Shown: positions 21,911-29,840 of the stretch, piece by piece
Layout of the letters: each line of letters begins with the position of its first letter
Position numbering within the stretch: the first letter of the stretch is position 1
Assembly: GCF_000240165.1 (NCBI RefSeq)
Contig: NC_017585.1
Location: forward strand, 1,612,001-1,676,000
Length of the DNA stretch: 64,000 nucleotides
Source of the DNA: Streptantibioticus cattleyicolor NRRL 8057 = DSM 46488
GTDB taxonomy: Bacteria > Actinomycetota > Actinomycetes > Streptomycetales > Streptomycetaceae
Direction: 5' to 3'
The notes under the pieces: generated by a model
Told to the model about the DNA's origin: nothing
What the model saw: the letters and a program-made list of their open reading frames with translations, nothing else
The model's database searches: none
Translations under genes and position numbers: made by a program

Positions 21911-24517
21911 TCAGGACCAGCGGGGCAGGAGGTCGCGAAGGAGCGCCAGGCGGGCGCGTTCTCCGGTGGCGAAGGGGTTGTTGGACTCCAGGCCGGGCAC
22001 CATGACCCGGACGACGTGCGCGGGTTCGGTCTCCGGACACGTCAGGTCGAGTACCGGAACGTGCGCCAGACCGGCGTCACCCACCCGCCGCAGCGCCCAC
22101 CACAGGTCGTCGAGGACGTCGTCGCTGGTCAGGCCCGGCGCCAGCGGGGCCGGCACGATGTCCGGGTCGAGCCAGAACCAGGCGTCGTCGTGCGCGATGG
22201 GGCGTGGCCTCTCATGGCGGCCGAGGCTGCGGGCCTTGATCGTGAGGTCTTCCCTGCCTCCCGCCACCAGGCAGGCGATCGACTGCGCGGCCTCCAGCAG
22301 CGCCATTTCGACCGCCGTGCCGGGATCCGGATGGGTGCCGTAGCCCTCGGAGCGGTTCAGATCGCGCCACACGGTCGCCATGAACGTCGGGATCCTGACA
22401 TCCGCCGTGATGTCGAGGACCCGGACGACGTGCCCGACCCGCCGCAGCCGCTCCGCCACCTCACGTGCCCCGTCCGGGACGGTGTCGAGGTCCACGAAGC
22501 GGAACGGCGGCGCCCCGGTCCGGCCGGGGTTGACCATGGCGATCTCCGCGAGACGCTGGGCGTGCCGCTCGACGTACTCGCACAGCCCGTGCAGCAGCGC
22601 CTCCTCCCGGGAGAAGCCGGACCCCAGGCCGTTGGTGGCGATGACCTTGCGCGCGCCTCGCGGGCTGAAGCAGATGTCGTGCGGGCCGCGTTCGAGCCGC
22701 AGCAGGTCGAGGGGGACGAGCACCGTCCGGCCGGTGAGGACGTCCGGGCAACGCACCCAGGTCAGCGGGGAGCCGGGGGTGTAGCCGGTGTCGTAGGGCA
22801 GGGCGAGGCTCGTCGGGTCGACGGCGTCGCCGGTCAGCTCGCGGTAACTGCCTTCGACGAGGTCGCCGGCGCAGGGCACCCACTGCTCCTGCGCCCACTT
22901 CTCCAACTCCTCCATGACGCTGCCGATGTGCGCGCCGTCCTCGGTGAGCCCCTTGCCGCTCCCGTACGTGCTGGACCAGCAGCCGTCGGGGCGGGCGGCC
23001 TGGGCGATCTGGATGCCGCCGATGTCCCCGAGTTCGCCGACCATGCCGATCCGGGTGATCCCGATCGTCTTCGCCAGCCGGGTCGCGTGGTCGCGCGCCT
23101 CGGCCAGCGGCAGGCAGAAGCGCCGTTCGCCCGGGGGCTTCTGGCGGTGTCGCAGCGGCAGGTCCGGATGGGGCACCGGCCGGCCGGCGGGCACGGTTCG
23201 TCCCGCCATCGTCGCGGCCAGCGCCCGTCCCGCGCGGCGTGCCCGTGCGAGCCGGTGGACGAAGGCGTCCTGCGCGGCGCGGTCGTCGTACCCCCACCGA
23301 GCCCACCGCCGCCGCATGGCTTCCACGTCGAAGGCAAGGTTCGCCTTGCACAACACCCGCCACGCCTCGGTGAGTTCCTCGGCGGAGGGCGGACGGGGGT
23401 CCCGCTCGGCGAACAGGTTGAGCCCGCCCAGCCGCATCACCTCCCGCTTGAGCGACGCGTGGTGCAGGAACAGCGCCACGCGAAGGGACCGCCGGAACGC
23501 GTCGGGATCGGCCTTCGCCCAGGCCATCAGCCCGGCTTCCGCGACGGCCTCCGCCTCGGCCCGGTGGTTCAGCGTGGGCACGTCGATGCCGAGGTCCGCG
23601 AGGGTGACGCGGGCTTCCTCCGAGCTGAGCCACCCCCACCGGCGCACGGCGGTCCGGAACAGCGCCTGTGCCGCGGGCACGTCGACCGGTTGGGCCAGTT
23701 CGGGCGGTACGGGGTGGGCGGCGCGCGCCCACGGTTCCAGCTTTCCGGTGAACGTGAGGAACGCGAAGAGTTCGTCGTCGACCCGGTCGCCGCTCTCCCA
23801 GATCAGCGCGGTGCCGGTGGTGACGGAACCGGGGGCGGGGCCGGGAACCGTTCGCGCCGCTGTCGCGCGGGACGCCGACCCTCGCGGGAGCACCGCGGTC
23901 GCCGCGCCGATCGCCTCCAGGACCGACTGGGCGTCCCGGTGCTTGAGGTCGTGACCGGCCAGCATGGCGACGAGGTCTTCACCGTCGGCCCGTTCCAGCA
24001 GGCCGGCGCGGTGGGCGATGCGCCGGTAGGTGCGTGCCTTGAACGGCAGTTCGAGCGCGGCCGAAAGCAGCCGCTCGGCGGCGGGTGCGTCGATCGTGCC
24101 CGAGCGGTGGAGGCGGTCGACCGCGTAGCGCACGTTCACCGAAGGCACCGTCAGCGGGGCGCCGGTCTCCTCGTCGAACAGCAACGCGACCTCGTCGTCC
24201 CGCGTCACGACGCCGTCGCGGTACCAGGCGTACACCAGCCCGACGCCGATGACACCGGGCACCTCGGTCGCGCGCAACGCGCCCATGCTGCCGCCGCCGT
24301 ACACCACGACCCCCCGCTCGACCGCCGCGCGCACCTCGGCCGGGCTGACGGAGAGGGTCTGCTCGAAGACACCATCGATGATCCCGACGACCTGACCGGC
24401 CGGGATCGCCTCGAGGTCGCCGCGCCGGACCGGGCGGCGGTAGTCGGCGTCCAGGATCGGGCGGGCCTCGGCGAGCGGCATCGACGGTCCGAGGAAGACG
24501 ATCGGCCGTGGGCTCAC
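21911..24517 (-). CDS. TfuA-YcaO fusion protein, probable thioamide synthetase
   Basis: An 868-aa protein. Residues 1 to about 190 are a TfuA domain: IVFLGPSMP, GIIDGVFEQ, GGGSMGALRATEV and YRDGVVTRDDEVALL. A helical linker follows to about 450. Residues 455-868 are a YcaO ATP-dependent domain with SREEALLHGLCEYVERHA and AVEMALLEAAQSIACLVAGG, the motifs that bind ATP. There is no C-terminal PxPxP tail, which azoline-forming YcaO enzymes usually have, and no ThiF-like partner gene. In known systems YcaO with TfuA converts a backbone amide to a thioamide, TfuA helping sulfur delivery; usually these are two proteins. GTG start overlaps the stop of the dioxygenase gene (GTGA). Expected to act on the precursor at 29092-29370. 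Confidence 0.93.
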   Translation of the reverse strand: MSPRPIVFLGPSMPLAEARPILDADYRRPVRRGDLEAIPAGQVVGIIDGVFEQTLSVSPAEVRAAVERGVVVYGGGSMGALRATEVPGVIGVGLVYAWYRDGVVTRDDEVALLFDEETGAPLTVPSVNVRYAVDRLHRSGTIDAPAAERLLSAALELPFKARTYRRIAHRAGLLERADGEDLVAMLAGHDLKHRDAQSVLEAIGAATAVLPRGSASRATAARTVPGPAPGSVTTGTALIWESGDRVDDELFAFLTFTGKLEPWARAAHPVPPELAQPVDVPAAQALFRTAVRRWGWLSSEEARVTLADLGIDVPTLNHRAEAEAVAEAGLMAWAKADPDAFRRSLRVALFLHHASLKREVMRLGGLNLFAERDPRPPSAEELTEAWRVLCKANLAFDVEAMRRRWARWGYDDRAAQDAFVHRLARARRAGRALAATMAGRTVPAGRPVPHPDLPLRHRQKPPGERRFCLPLAEARDHATRLAKTIGITRIGMVGELGDIGGIQIAQAARPDGCWSSTYGSGKGLTEDGAHIGSVMEELEKWAQEQWVPCAGDLVEGSYRELTGDAVDPTSLALPYDTGYTPGSPLTWVRCPDVLTGRTVLVPLDLLRLERGPHDICFSPRGARKVIATNGLGSGFSREEALLHGLCEYVERHAQRLAEIAMVNPGRTGAPPFRFVDLDTVPDGAREVAERLRRVGHVVRVLDITADVRIPTFMATVWRDLNRSEGYGTHPDPGTAVEMALLEAAQSIACLVAGGREDLTIKARSLGRHERPRPIAHDDAWFWLDPDIVPAPLAPGLTSDDVLDDLWWALRRVGDAGLAHVPVLDLTCPETEPAHVVRVMVPGLESNNPFATGERARLALLRDLLPRWS

Positions 24518-25701
24518 CGTGCGACCTCCTCGATCTCACCGGCCCGGGCCCGGCGCAGCAGGCCATCGGCGACCAGCTTGCGCACCACGTCCACCACGGC
24601 GTCCGTTCCCAGCGCGCCGGGCAGGTCGGCGGCGCGCACCACGGGTGCCTTCGCGACGTGCTCTAACGCGGCCAGGACGTCGATCGGGCCCCGCACCGCG
24701 CCGCCCGGGAAGTGGATCGTCGCGGAGCCGCCGTCCTCGGTCACGTGGCAGTCCGCGCCCCGAGCCCGGACCAGCCAGGTGTTCTCGTCGATGTCGTCCA
24801 GCCCGTCGTGCCGGCCCAGCCCGCCGTCCGGCAGGACCACCCGCCGCGTGGTTCGCCGCGCGGCCACCCCGCCGAGCAGGCCCGGCAAGGCGGTGCGCAC
24901 GTCCGGGGAGGCGAGCAGCTCGGCCAGGCCCGAGGCGAGAGCGGCGGCATCGGCCGTGCGCGCGCGGGGAACGTGCGCGTCCAGACCGGGCAGGGCCGCC
25001 ACGACCTCGTCGAGGACGTCCCGCCACCGCAGCGGGAACAACCGGAGCGTCACATGCAGGGAGCGCTCGGCCCCGGTCCGGGCCGCGTGGCCGCAGTGCT
25101 GAGGTATGTACAGCACGTCTCCCGGCCCGAGCGAGAACTCCCGGAACCGCAGTCGCGCCCACTCCCGCGGCGGGACCGCGCCCGGCCGTGGCGGGCCGGC
25201 CCGTTCCTCCACCATCCAGGACTTGCGCCCCTCCATGTGGAGGACGAGGCTGCCGTGCTCGTCGCGATGGGGTGCGAAGCCCTGGGCGGAGCGCGGCGTG
25301 GCGAAGACGTGGGCGCCGGCCGGTTCGCGGAGGGGGACGCCGTGGTCGGCCAGGTCGAGTTCGACGCTTCGGCACAGGTCGGCCAGGGGCGGTGAGAGCC
25401 GGTGCGCCTTGGTCAGGTACAGCGTTTCGCCGCCCTCGAACGCCCGCCGGACCTGCCGCAGGTCGAGCATCCCGTCGGCGTCGATGAACACGGCCGGAAG
25501 ACAACGCCGTTCACCACCCCGGGCGAGGTGGAGCACGCCCTTGTGGGCGTGGTGCAACGCGCCGAGCATCGCCTCGAAGCCGTCGAGGTCGAGCAACGAG
25601 GCCCCCGCGGCGGCGCCGGGGAAAAGACACGGGTCAAGGGCCCATACGGTGTCGAGGAAGTCCGTCACGGTCGTCGGGCGGAGCAGATCCGCGAGCGTCA
25701 C
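24514..25701 (-). CDS. JmjC-like (cupin_4) Fe(II)/2OG hydroxylase
   Basis: A 395-aa protein of the ribosomal-oxygenase-like cupin family. The iron site is visible as QGFAPHRDEHG (His145, Asp147) followed by MEGRKSW and the distal His205 in IPQHCGHAA, then SLHVTL. The C-terminal third is the helical/winged-helix part usual in this family. Known relatives hydroxylate amino acid side chains in proteins, so hydroxylation of the RiPP precursor is the natural inference. The GTG start overlaps the radical SAM stop (GTGA), and its own stop overlaps the TfuA-YcaO start. Codon 346 is a rare TTA. Confidence 0.92.
   Translation of the reverse strand: MTLADLLRPTTVTDFLDTVWALDPCLFPGAAAGASLLDLDGFEAMLGALHHAHKGVLHLARGGERRCLPAVFIDADGMLDLRQVRRAFEGGETLYLTKAHRLSPPLADLCRSVELDLADHGVPLREPAGAHVFATPRSAQGFAPHRDEHGSLVLHMEGRKSWMVEERAGPPRPGAVPPREWARLRFREFSLGPGDVLYIPQHCGHAARTGAERSLHVTLRLFPLRWRDVLDEVVAALPGLDAHVPRARTADAAALASGLAELLASPDVRTALPGLLGGVAARRTTRRVVLPDGGLGRHDGLDDIDENTWLVRARGADCHVTEDGGSATIHFPGGAVRGPIDVLAALEHVAKAPVVRAADLPGALGTDAVVDVVRKLVADGLLRRARAGEIEEVAR
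24664..24666 (-). promoter_or_regulatory. TTA leucine codon in the RiPP-operon JmjC-like gene
   Basis: In frame with the dioxygenase (codon 346, Ala-Leu-Glu context). In Streptomyces this makes translation depend on the bldA tRNA, and as the gene is translationally coupled to both neighbours the effect could spread through the operon. Confidence 0.7.
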
Positions 25702-27251
25702 GAACCCTCCAGCCCGGTTTCGGGCCGGACCTGTTGTGCGGGCTCGGGGACCGCTCGGTAGCGGCGGACGAGGAAGCGGCGCCTGCGGACCTTCTCCTCG
25801 GGCGTGCAGGTGGTGATCAGCCTGCTGCCGGTGTGCTTCTCGTCCTCCACCCGGCAGCTGCCGCCGCAGATGTTGCGCAGGTCGCAGGAGCTGCAGCCCT
25901 TCCGGTGGTCGACCCCGAAGGCCGCGGCCGTGCGCCCGAGATACTTGGTGATCTCGCCGAGGGGCAGCTGGTCGATGTGTCCGAGTGCGCCGGACATCAG
26001 GTGGCAGGGGTACACCAGTCCGTCGGGTGCGACGACGAGCTGTTCGGCGTATCCGCAACCGCTGATCTTCTGCACCATGTTGGGCCCGTGCACCCGGTCG
26101 TCCTCGGCGCGCAGCCCGCCCAGCAGTTCGTCGACCCAGGCACGCACCTGGTCGGTGTCCAGGTCGTGGTCGAGGTCGGTGCCCCGCCCGTGCGCCATGG
26201 CGCCGTAGCTGATGCGGAACCGCAGATCGGTGCCGCGCCACTGCTCGATGAAGCCGGGCAGTCCCGCTTTGATCGCCGGCCAGTTGTTGACCATGATGGT
26301 GGTGCTGACCCGGGTCTGCACCCCGGCGTCGAGCAGCAGCCGGATGGCACGCGTGGCCCGGCGGAAGGAGTGGCGGCCACGGATCGCGTCGTGGATCTCC
26401 GCCGTGGGCCCGTCGATGCTGATCTGGACGATGTCGGTGTAGCGGACGATGTCGTCGAGGTGTTTGGGCACGGCCATGCCGTTGGAGAACAACGTGACTT
26501 CCAGCCCGAGTTCGTGAGCGCGTCGCATCACCGGGACGCAGCCCTCGTGCACTAGCGCCTCGCCGCCGGTGAGCAGCAGCTTCTGCCCGCCGTTCGCGGC
26601 GAAGTCCTCCACCAGCTGGATCCAGCGCTCGGTGGGCAGTTCACCGTCCTTGGGCAGGAACGGGCTGGAGTTGGTGTAACAGTGCACGCACTGGAGCTGG
26701 CAGCGGTGGGTGAGGTGGAACCGGGCGAACATGTGCGGCCGGACCTGCTTGACGGAGTGGTAGCCGCGGATGCCGCGGACCATCCCGGCGAAGGCGAGCC
26801 GCCCGACGAGCTTGGCCATCGCCTCCGTCGCCGCCTCCGGGGCGAGCCCGCGGTTGCGGTGCATCTCACGCGCGGCGTCGGCGGGTGTCGTGCCCGCGGT
26901 GAGGAGGGTGAGCAGTTCGTGGTCGATGTCGTCGGCGACCAGCAGCTTTCCGTCCTCGACGGCGATCCAGAGGTGGTCGTCGTCGACCTCGTGGTGGACG
27001 AGCGAGGAGACGAACGGGATCGGCTCCGTCGTGGACAGGTCGTAGATGTCACGGGTGCCGTCCGCGGACCGGCGCGCGGGACGTTCCTCGTCCGTGGCGG
27101 CGGGGGGAGCAGGGTCCTCCAGGCCGACGGCGCCGAACGGGGCCCGGTCCGGTGCCCCGAAGCGGGGGATCGGCTGCGCCTCGTCGGGTCCGGAGAGTGC
27201 CGGGCCTCCCTGCCAGGCACGTAGGGTCAGCAGAGTCTCTTTGCCGCTCAT
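25698..27251 (-). CDS. Radical SAM/SPASM RiPP maturase with PqqD-like domain
   Basis: A 517-aa enzyme. Residues 1-75 look disordered. Residues 83-160 form a PqqD-like recognition domain (VHHEVDDDHLWIAVED, HELLTLLTAGTTPADAA, GRLAFAGMV), which binds leader peptides. The radical SAM core has the cluster motif CQLQCVHC (Cys184, Cys188, Cys191) and the TGGEALVHEG and ISIDGPTAEIHDAIRG elements. The C-terminus is a SPASM domain for auxiliary Fe-S clusters (CGY...PCHL, then CSSCDLRNICGGSC and a last Cys). It should bind the precursor leader and make a C-C, C-S, C-O or epimer modification; which one is not readable. It is the only leader-recognition domain I see in the operon. Good GAGAGGAA before the ATG; 33 bp after the upstream gene. 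Confidence 0.94.
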   Translation of the reverse strand: MSGKETLLTLRAWQGGPALSGPDEAQPIPRFGAPDRAPFGAVGLEDPAPPAATDEERPARRSADGTRDIYDLSTTEPIPFVSSLVHHEVDDDHLWIAVEDGKLLVADDIDHELLTLLTAGTTPADAAREMHRNRGLAPEAATEAMAKLVGRLAFAGMVRGIRGYHSVKQVRPHMFARFHLTHRCQLQCVHCYTNSSPFLPKDGELPTERWIQLVEDFAANGGQKLLLTGGEALVHEGCVPVMRRAHELGLEVTLFSNGMAVPKHLDDIVRYTDIVQISIDGPTAEIHDAIRGRHSFRRATRAIRLLLDAGVQTRVSTTIMVNNWPAIKAGLPGFIEQWRGTDLRFRISYGAMAHGRGTDLDHDLDTDQVRAWVDELLGGLRAEDDRVHGPNMVQKISGCGYAEQLVVAPDGLVYPCHLMSGALGHIDQLPLGEITKYLGRTAAAFGVDHRKGCSSCDLRNICGGSCRVEDEKHTGSRLITTCTPEEKVRRRRFLVRRYRAVPEPAQQVRPETGLEGS

Positions 27252-27284
27252 CGTGTTCCTCTCGGGCCGGACCGGGGATCGGGG

Positions 27285-29069
27285 TCAGCGCAGCCGGGGG
27301 CCGGCGACCCATGCCACCAGCGCGCGACGCAGGCCCTCGGTGACAGGCGTGACGCAGTGGTCGATCAGGGACGGGAAGACCAGCACCGAACCCCGCTCGC
27401 GCGGCAACTCCTCGGTCTCCACGCCGAACATCCGCAGCGCCCCGCCCTGGTACGAGGCCGGATCCGACAGCTGGACGATGACCGTGATCTTGCGGGGGGA
27501 ATCGAGCTGGTCGTGGCTGTAGTCGTTGTGCCGGTGGAAGTGCCCGTTGCCAGGGAGGTATTCGACGTATTGCGGAGCACGCGTGATGCCCGTCAGGTCG
27601 AACCCGTAGACGGTGCGCGCGGCCTCCCGTGCCACCTCCTCGACCAGCCGGTACACCCACGCCGTGCGCGGCCCCTTGGGTACGTGCCGCATCTGGGCGC
27701 GCCGATGGCTGGGGTGGCCGGTCTCGTCCACCGTGGTCGGTGCGGTCAACGGGAGTTCCCGGCAGGCGGCGACGAGGTCGTCGCACTCGGCGGCGGAGAG
27801 GGGTTCCCGCAGGCGCATCCAACCGAGGTGGTGGCCGGCTGCCGGGCCCTTGTCCCGTACCAGCGTCAGGTCGCGTGTGCGGACCGCCGCGGGCACCGGC
27901 TCCTGCGCCGCCGCCGTCTCCCGCGCGGCGGGGATCGCCGCCGGGACCGCCGGCTCGGGCCCCGCTGCCTTCTCCACCGGGTGGAAGATGTGGTGTCTGA
28001 CCAGGATCCGGGTCAGTTCGACGGCGTCGTAATCGGCTCCGACCGCCGGAAGCTGCCGGGGTACGAAGGACTCCGCCTTCGCCACGTAGTCGATCACGGG
28101 TTGGAGCCGGCCGTCGAGACGCAGCGTGCCGCCGGGGAAGGTCAGGCGGGCGAGCCCGTTCTCGCTGCCGGATTCGCTCGGCATCAGCGGCACCCTGCCA
28201 ACGAGGGTGTCTGCTTCGACCGTGGCAGCGGCGGCGTCCGCGAGCAGTTGTCCGCCGGGCAGCGGGTCGAGCCCGGCGATCCAGCGGATGCGGCGGCTGC
28301 GCAGGTAGCCGGGGACGTCCAGCTCCGGGAGGCCGGGCAGCGTGGACCCGGCGGTGTCGGGCCCGGTGACCGAGCGACGGAACGGCTCGTGCGCCCGCAG
28401 CATGTCCGCCAGGGCGTCCGCCCACGACAAGGTGTGCAGGCCGATCGTGAGGTGGAGCGACGCCTCGTCGGTGGTGTGCGCGACGTGGGGGAAGCCGGCG
28501 GGGATCGACAGGACGTCGCCGGCCTCCAACGTCGCGGAGACCACCGCCTCCGGCCCCTGCGACCCGGGGCCGAACACCTCCCACCGCTTGCTGCCGTGCA
28601 GTTGGACGACGAGCACCGAATGATCGTCGTGGTGCCGGCCGAAGCCTTGCGCCCGCGGCGGCGTGAGGTACGCGTTGGCGCTCACCGGATCGCCCGGCAG
28701 CAGACCGAGCCGGAGCAGGTCGAACTCGATGCCCCGGCACAACTCACCGACCGGTGGACAACGCGAGGGAAGGCACGACAGCAGAAGCGTCGCACCGGAC
28801 CGGTAGGCGGCCAGCACATGCCGTCCGGGAACCCGGTCGGCACGGTCGGCGACGACCGGCCTGGCCTGGCCGTTCTGCACGACGCTCAGCTCGGCGCCGC
28901 CACCGCACGCCAACCGCTCGAAGTCCGCGAGCGTGAACAGCCGCCCGACGAGAGGCACCGCCGCCCCATGGAGCAGCAGCGCCTCTCGTTCCCAGCTCGT
29001 GCGGAGGAAAGCCGCGATGTCCCGGTCACCGAGGACCGCGGACAGCCCCCACTTCTCGGTGTCCACCAC
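27285..29069 (-). CDS. Bifunctional dioxygenase: JmjC-like domain fused to prolyl-4-hydroxylase-like domain
   Basis: About 594 aa with two separate Fe(II)/2OG catalytic units. The N-terminal cupin_4/JmjC-like half carries QGFGRHHDDH (first His and Asp near 146-148), LHGSKRW and a distal His in IPAGFPHVAH, then SLHLTIGL. A Pro/Ala-rich linker at about 365-395 leads to a C-terminal 2OG-Fe(II) oxygenase with FHRHNDYS (HxD), YQGGALRMFG, and FPSLIDHCVTPVTEGLRRALVAWV containing the distal His and the Arg for 2-oxoglutarate. Both iron sites look intact, so two hydroxylations of one substrate are plausible. The gene lies about 20 bp after the precursor stop. GTG at 29069 has GGAG six bases upstream; the TTG at 29075 sits too close to that site. 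Confidence 0.92.
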   Translation of the reverse strand: MVDTEKWGLSAVLGDRDIAAFLRTSWEREALLLHGAAVPLVGRLFTLADFERLACGGGAELSVVQNGQARPVVADRADRVPGRHVLAAYRSGATLLLSCLPSRCPPVGELCRGIEFDLLRLGLLPGDPVSANAYLTPPRAQGFGRHHDDHSVLVVQLHGSKRWEVFGPGSQGPEAVVSATLEAGDVLSIPAGFPHVAHTTDEASLHLTIGLHTLSWADALADMLRAHEPFRRSVTGPDTAGSTLPGLPELDVPGYLRSRRIRWIAGLDPLPGGQLLADAAAATVEADTLVGRVPLMPSESGSENGLARLTFPGGTLRLDGRLQPVIDYVAKAESFVPRQLPAVGADYDAVELTRILVRHHIFHPVEKAAGPEPAVPAAIPAARETAAAQEPVPAAVRTRDLTLVRDKGPAAGHHLGWMRLREPLSAAECDDLVAACRELPLTAPTTVDETGHPSHRRAQMRHVPKGPRTAWVYRLVEEVAREAARTVYGFDLTGITRAPQYVEYLPGNGHFHRHNDYSHDQLDSPRKITVIVQLSDPASYQGGALRMFGVETEELPRERGSVLVFPSLIDHCVTPVTEGLRRALVAWVAGPRLR

Positions 29070-29091
29070 GATCAACTCCGAACGGCACCGC

Positions 29092-29370
29092 TCAACAGCT
29101 CGGCCCGCCGATGTTGGAGAAACACCCGGTGCTCGCGGTGATCATGCCGAAGCTCTGGTTCTCCACCTCGACGTCGATGCTTTCGAGGGAGATGGACATC
29201 TTCCCCGGGACCGGCATCGCCTCGTCGGCCCCCTCCGTCCGGGGGCTTCGCGGTGTGGCCGGGGCCTGGTCGGCGTCGGTCAGCTCCACCAGCGGGCTGT
29301 CGACGCCTTCGTACACCTCGGCCACGATCTCTTTCTCGGCCAGCTGCGACGGGTTGGCGGGCTCGGGCAC
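29092..29370 (-). CDS. RiPP precursor peptide
   Basis: A 92-aa peptide with no enzyme-like features. The leader is acidic and Pro/Ala-rich (for example AEKEIVAEVYEGVDSPLVEL, residues 11-30), followed by a linker and a conserved-looking MSISLESIDVEVENQ (58-72). The last part, from Gly75 to the C-terminus, is small and polar: ITASTGC then FSNIGGPSC, with Cys83 and the C-terminal Cys92 the only cysteines. Thr78, Ser80, Thr81, Ser85, Asn86, Pro90 and Ser91 are candidate hydroxylation or heterocycle sites. It is the first gene of the operon, before five modification genes and with GAGGAG ahead of its GTG, so ribosome loading is strong. The cleavage site is unknown; a core of 16-18 residues starting near Gly75-Ile77 is my guess. 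Confidence 0.85.
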   Translation of the reverse strand: MPEPANPSQLAEKEIVAEVYEGVDSPLVELTDADQAPATPRSPRTEGADEAMPVPGKMSISLESIDVEVENQSFGMITASTGCFSNIGGPSC

Positions 29371-29840
29371 GGCACGCTCCTCAAGGTCAGGGCGGACGAC
29401 GGAACGAAGGGGGAATGTGTTGGGGAGGAAGCTCTTACCTGTGATCTCCCGGCACGGGACGTGACGCCTGTTCTCGCGGCGATCACCCGACACGCACGGC
29501 GTCGGCAGCTCACGGCAGGGACTTCCGGAAGTGCCCGTACATCGGGCAGTCCTGAGAGTGCATGCTGAGTCTGCCGCGCCATGCGGCTCTTCCGGCAGGC
29601 GTTAGTCAGCCAATCCCCTGGCACGGCCTGCGTGCGGCCTGCGCCGGTCGGCCCGGAACCCCAGCAGTGTCTTCAGCCCCAAGAGGATGTCCCCTGTGCT
29701 GGTCAGTGCCTCGGGCCGGACGCGCGGGGTGAGGGTGCGCGGGCAGCCCTGAGATGCTGGGTTCTGAGGTCGTCCGCGCCCGAGCCGCAGGCCGGAAGTG
29801 GGTGGCTCCCCTCCACCGCGCAAAAGGCTCACAAGGGGGC
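29371..29840. promoter_or_regulatory. Promoter region of the RiPP operon, with inverted repeat
   Basis: About 470 bp with no recognisable gene. It must contain the RiPP operon promoter, reading leftwards. ACTTCCGGAAGT at 29521-29532 is a perfect 12-bp palindrome, flanked by GGG and GCCC that could lengthen the stem, and GCCCG-N5-CGGGC follows at once. This could be an operator about 150 bp before the precursor start, or a terminator of the gene at 29841. I could not place -35/-10 boxes. Confidence 0.4.

Noticed and set aside
21911-24517. YcaO as azoline-forming cyclodehydratase
   Set aside because: No ocin-ThiF or dehydrogenase partner and no PxPxP tail; the TfuA domain favours thioamide chemistry, though azoline formation is not fully excluded.
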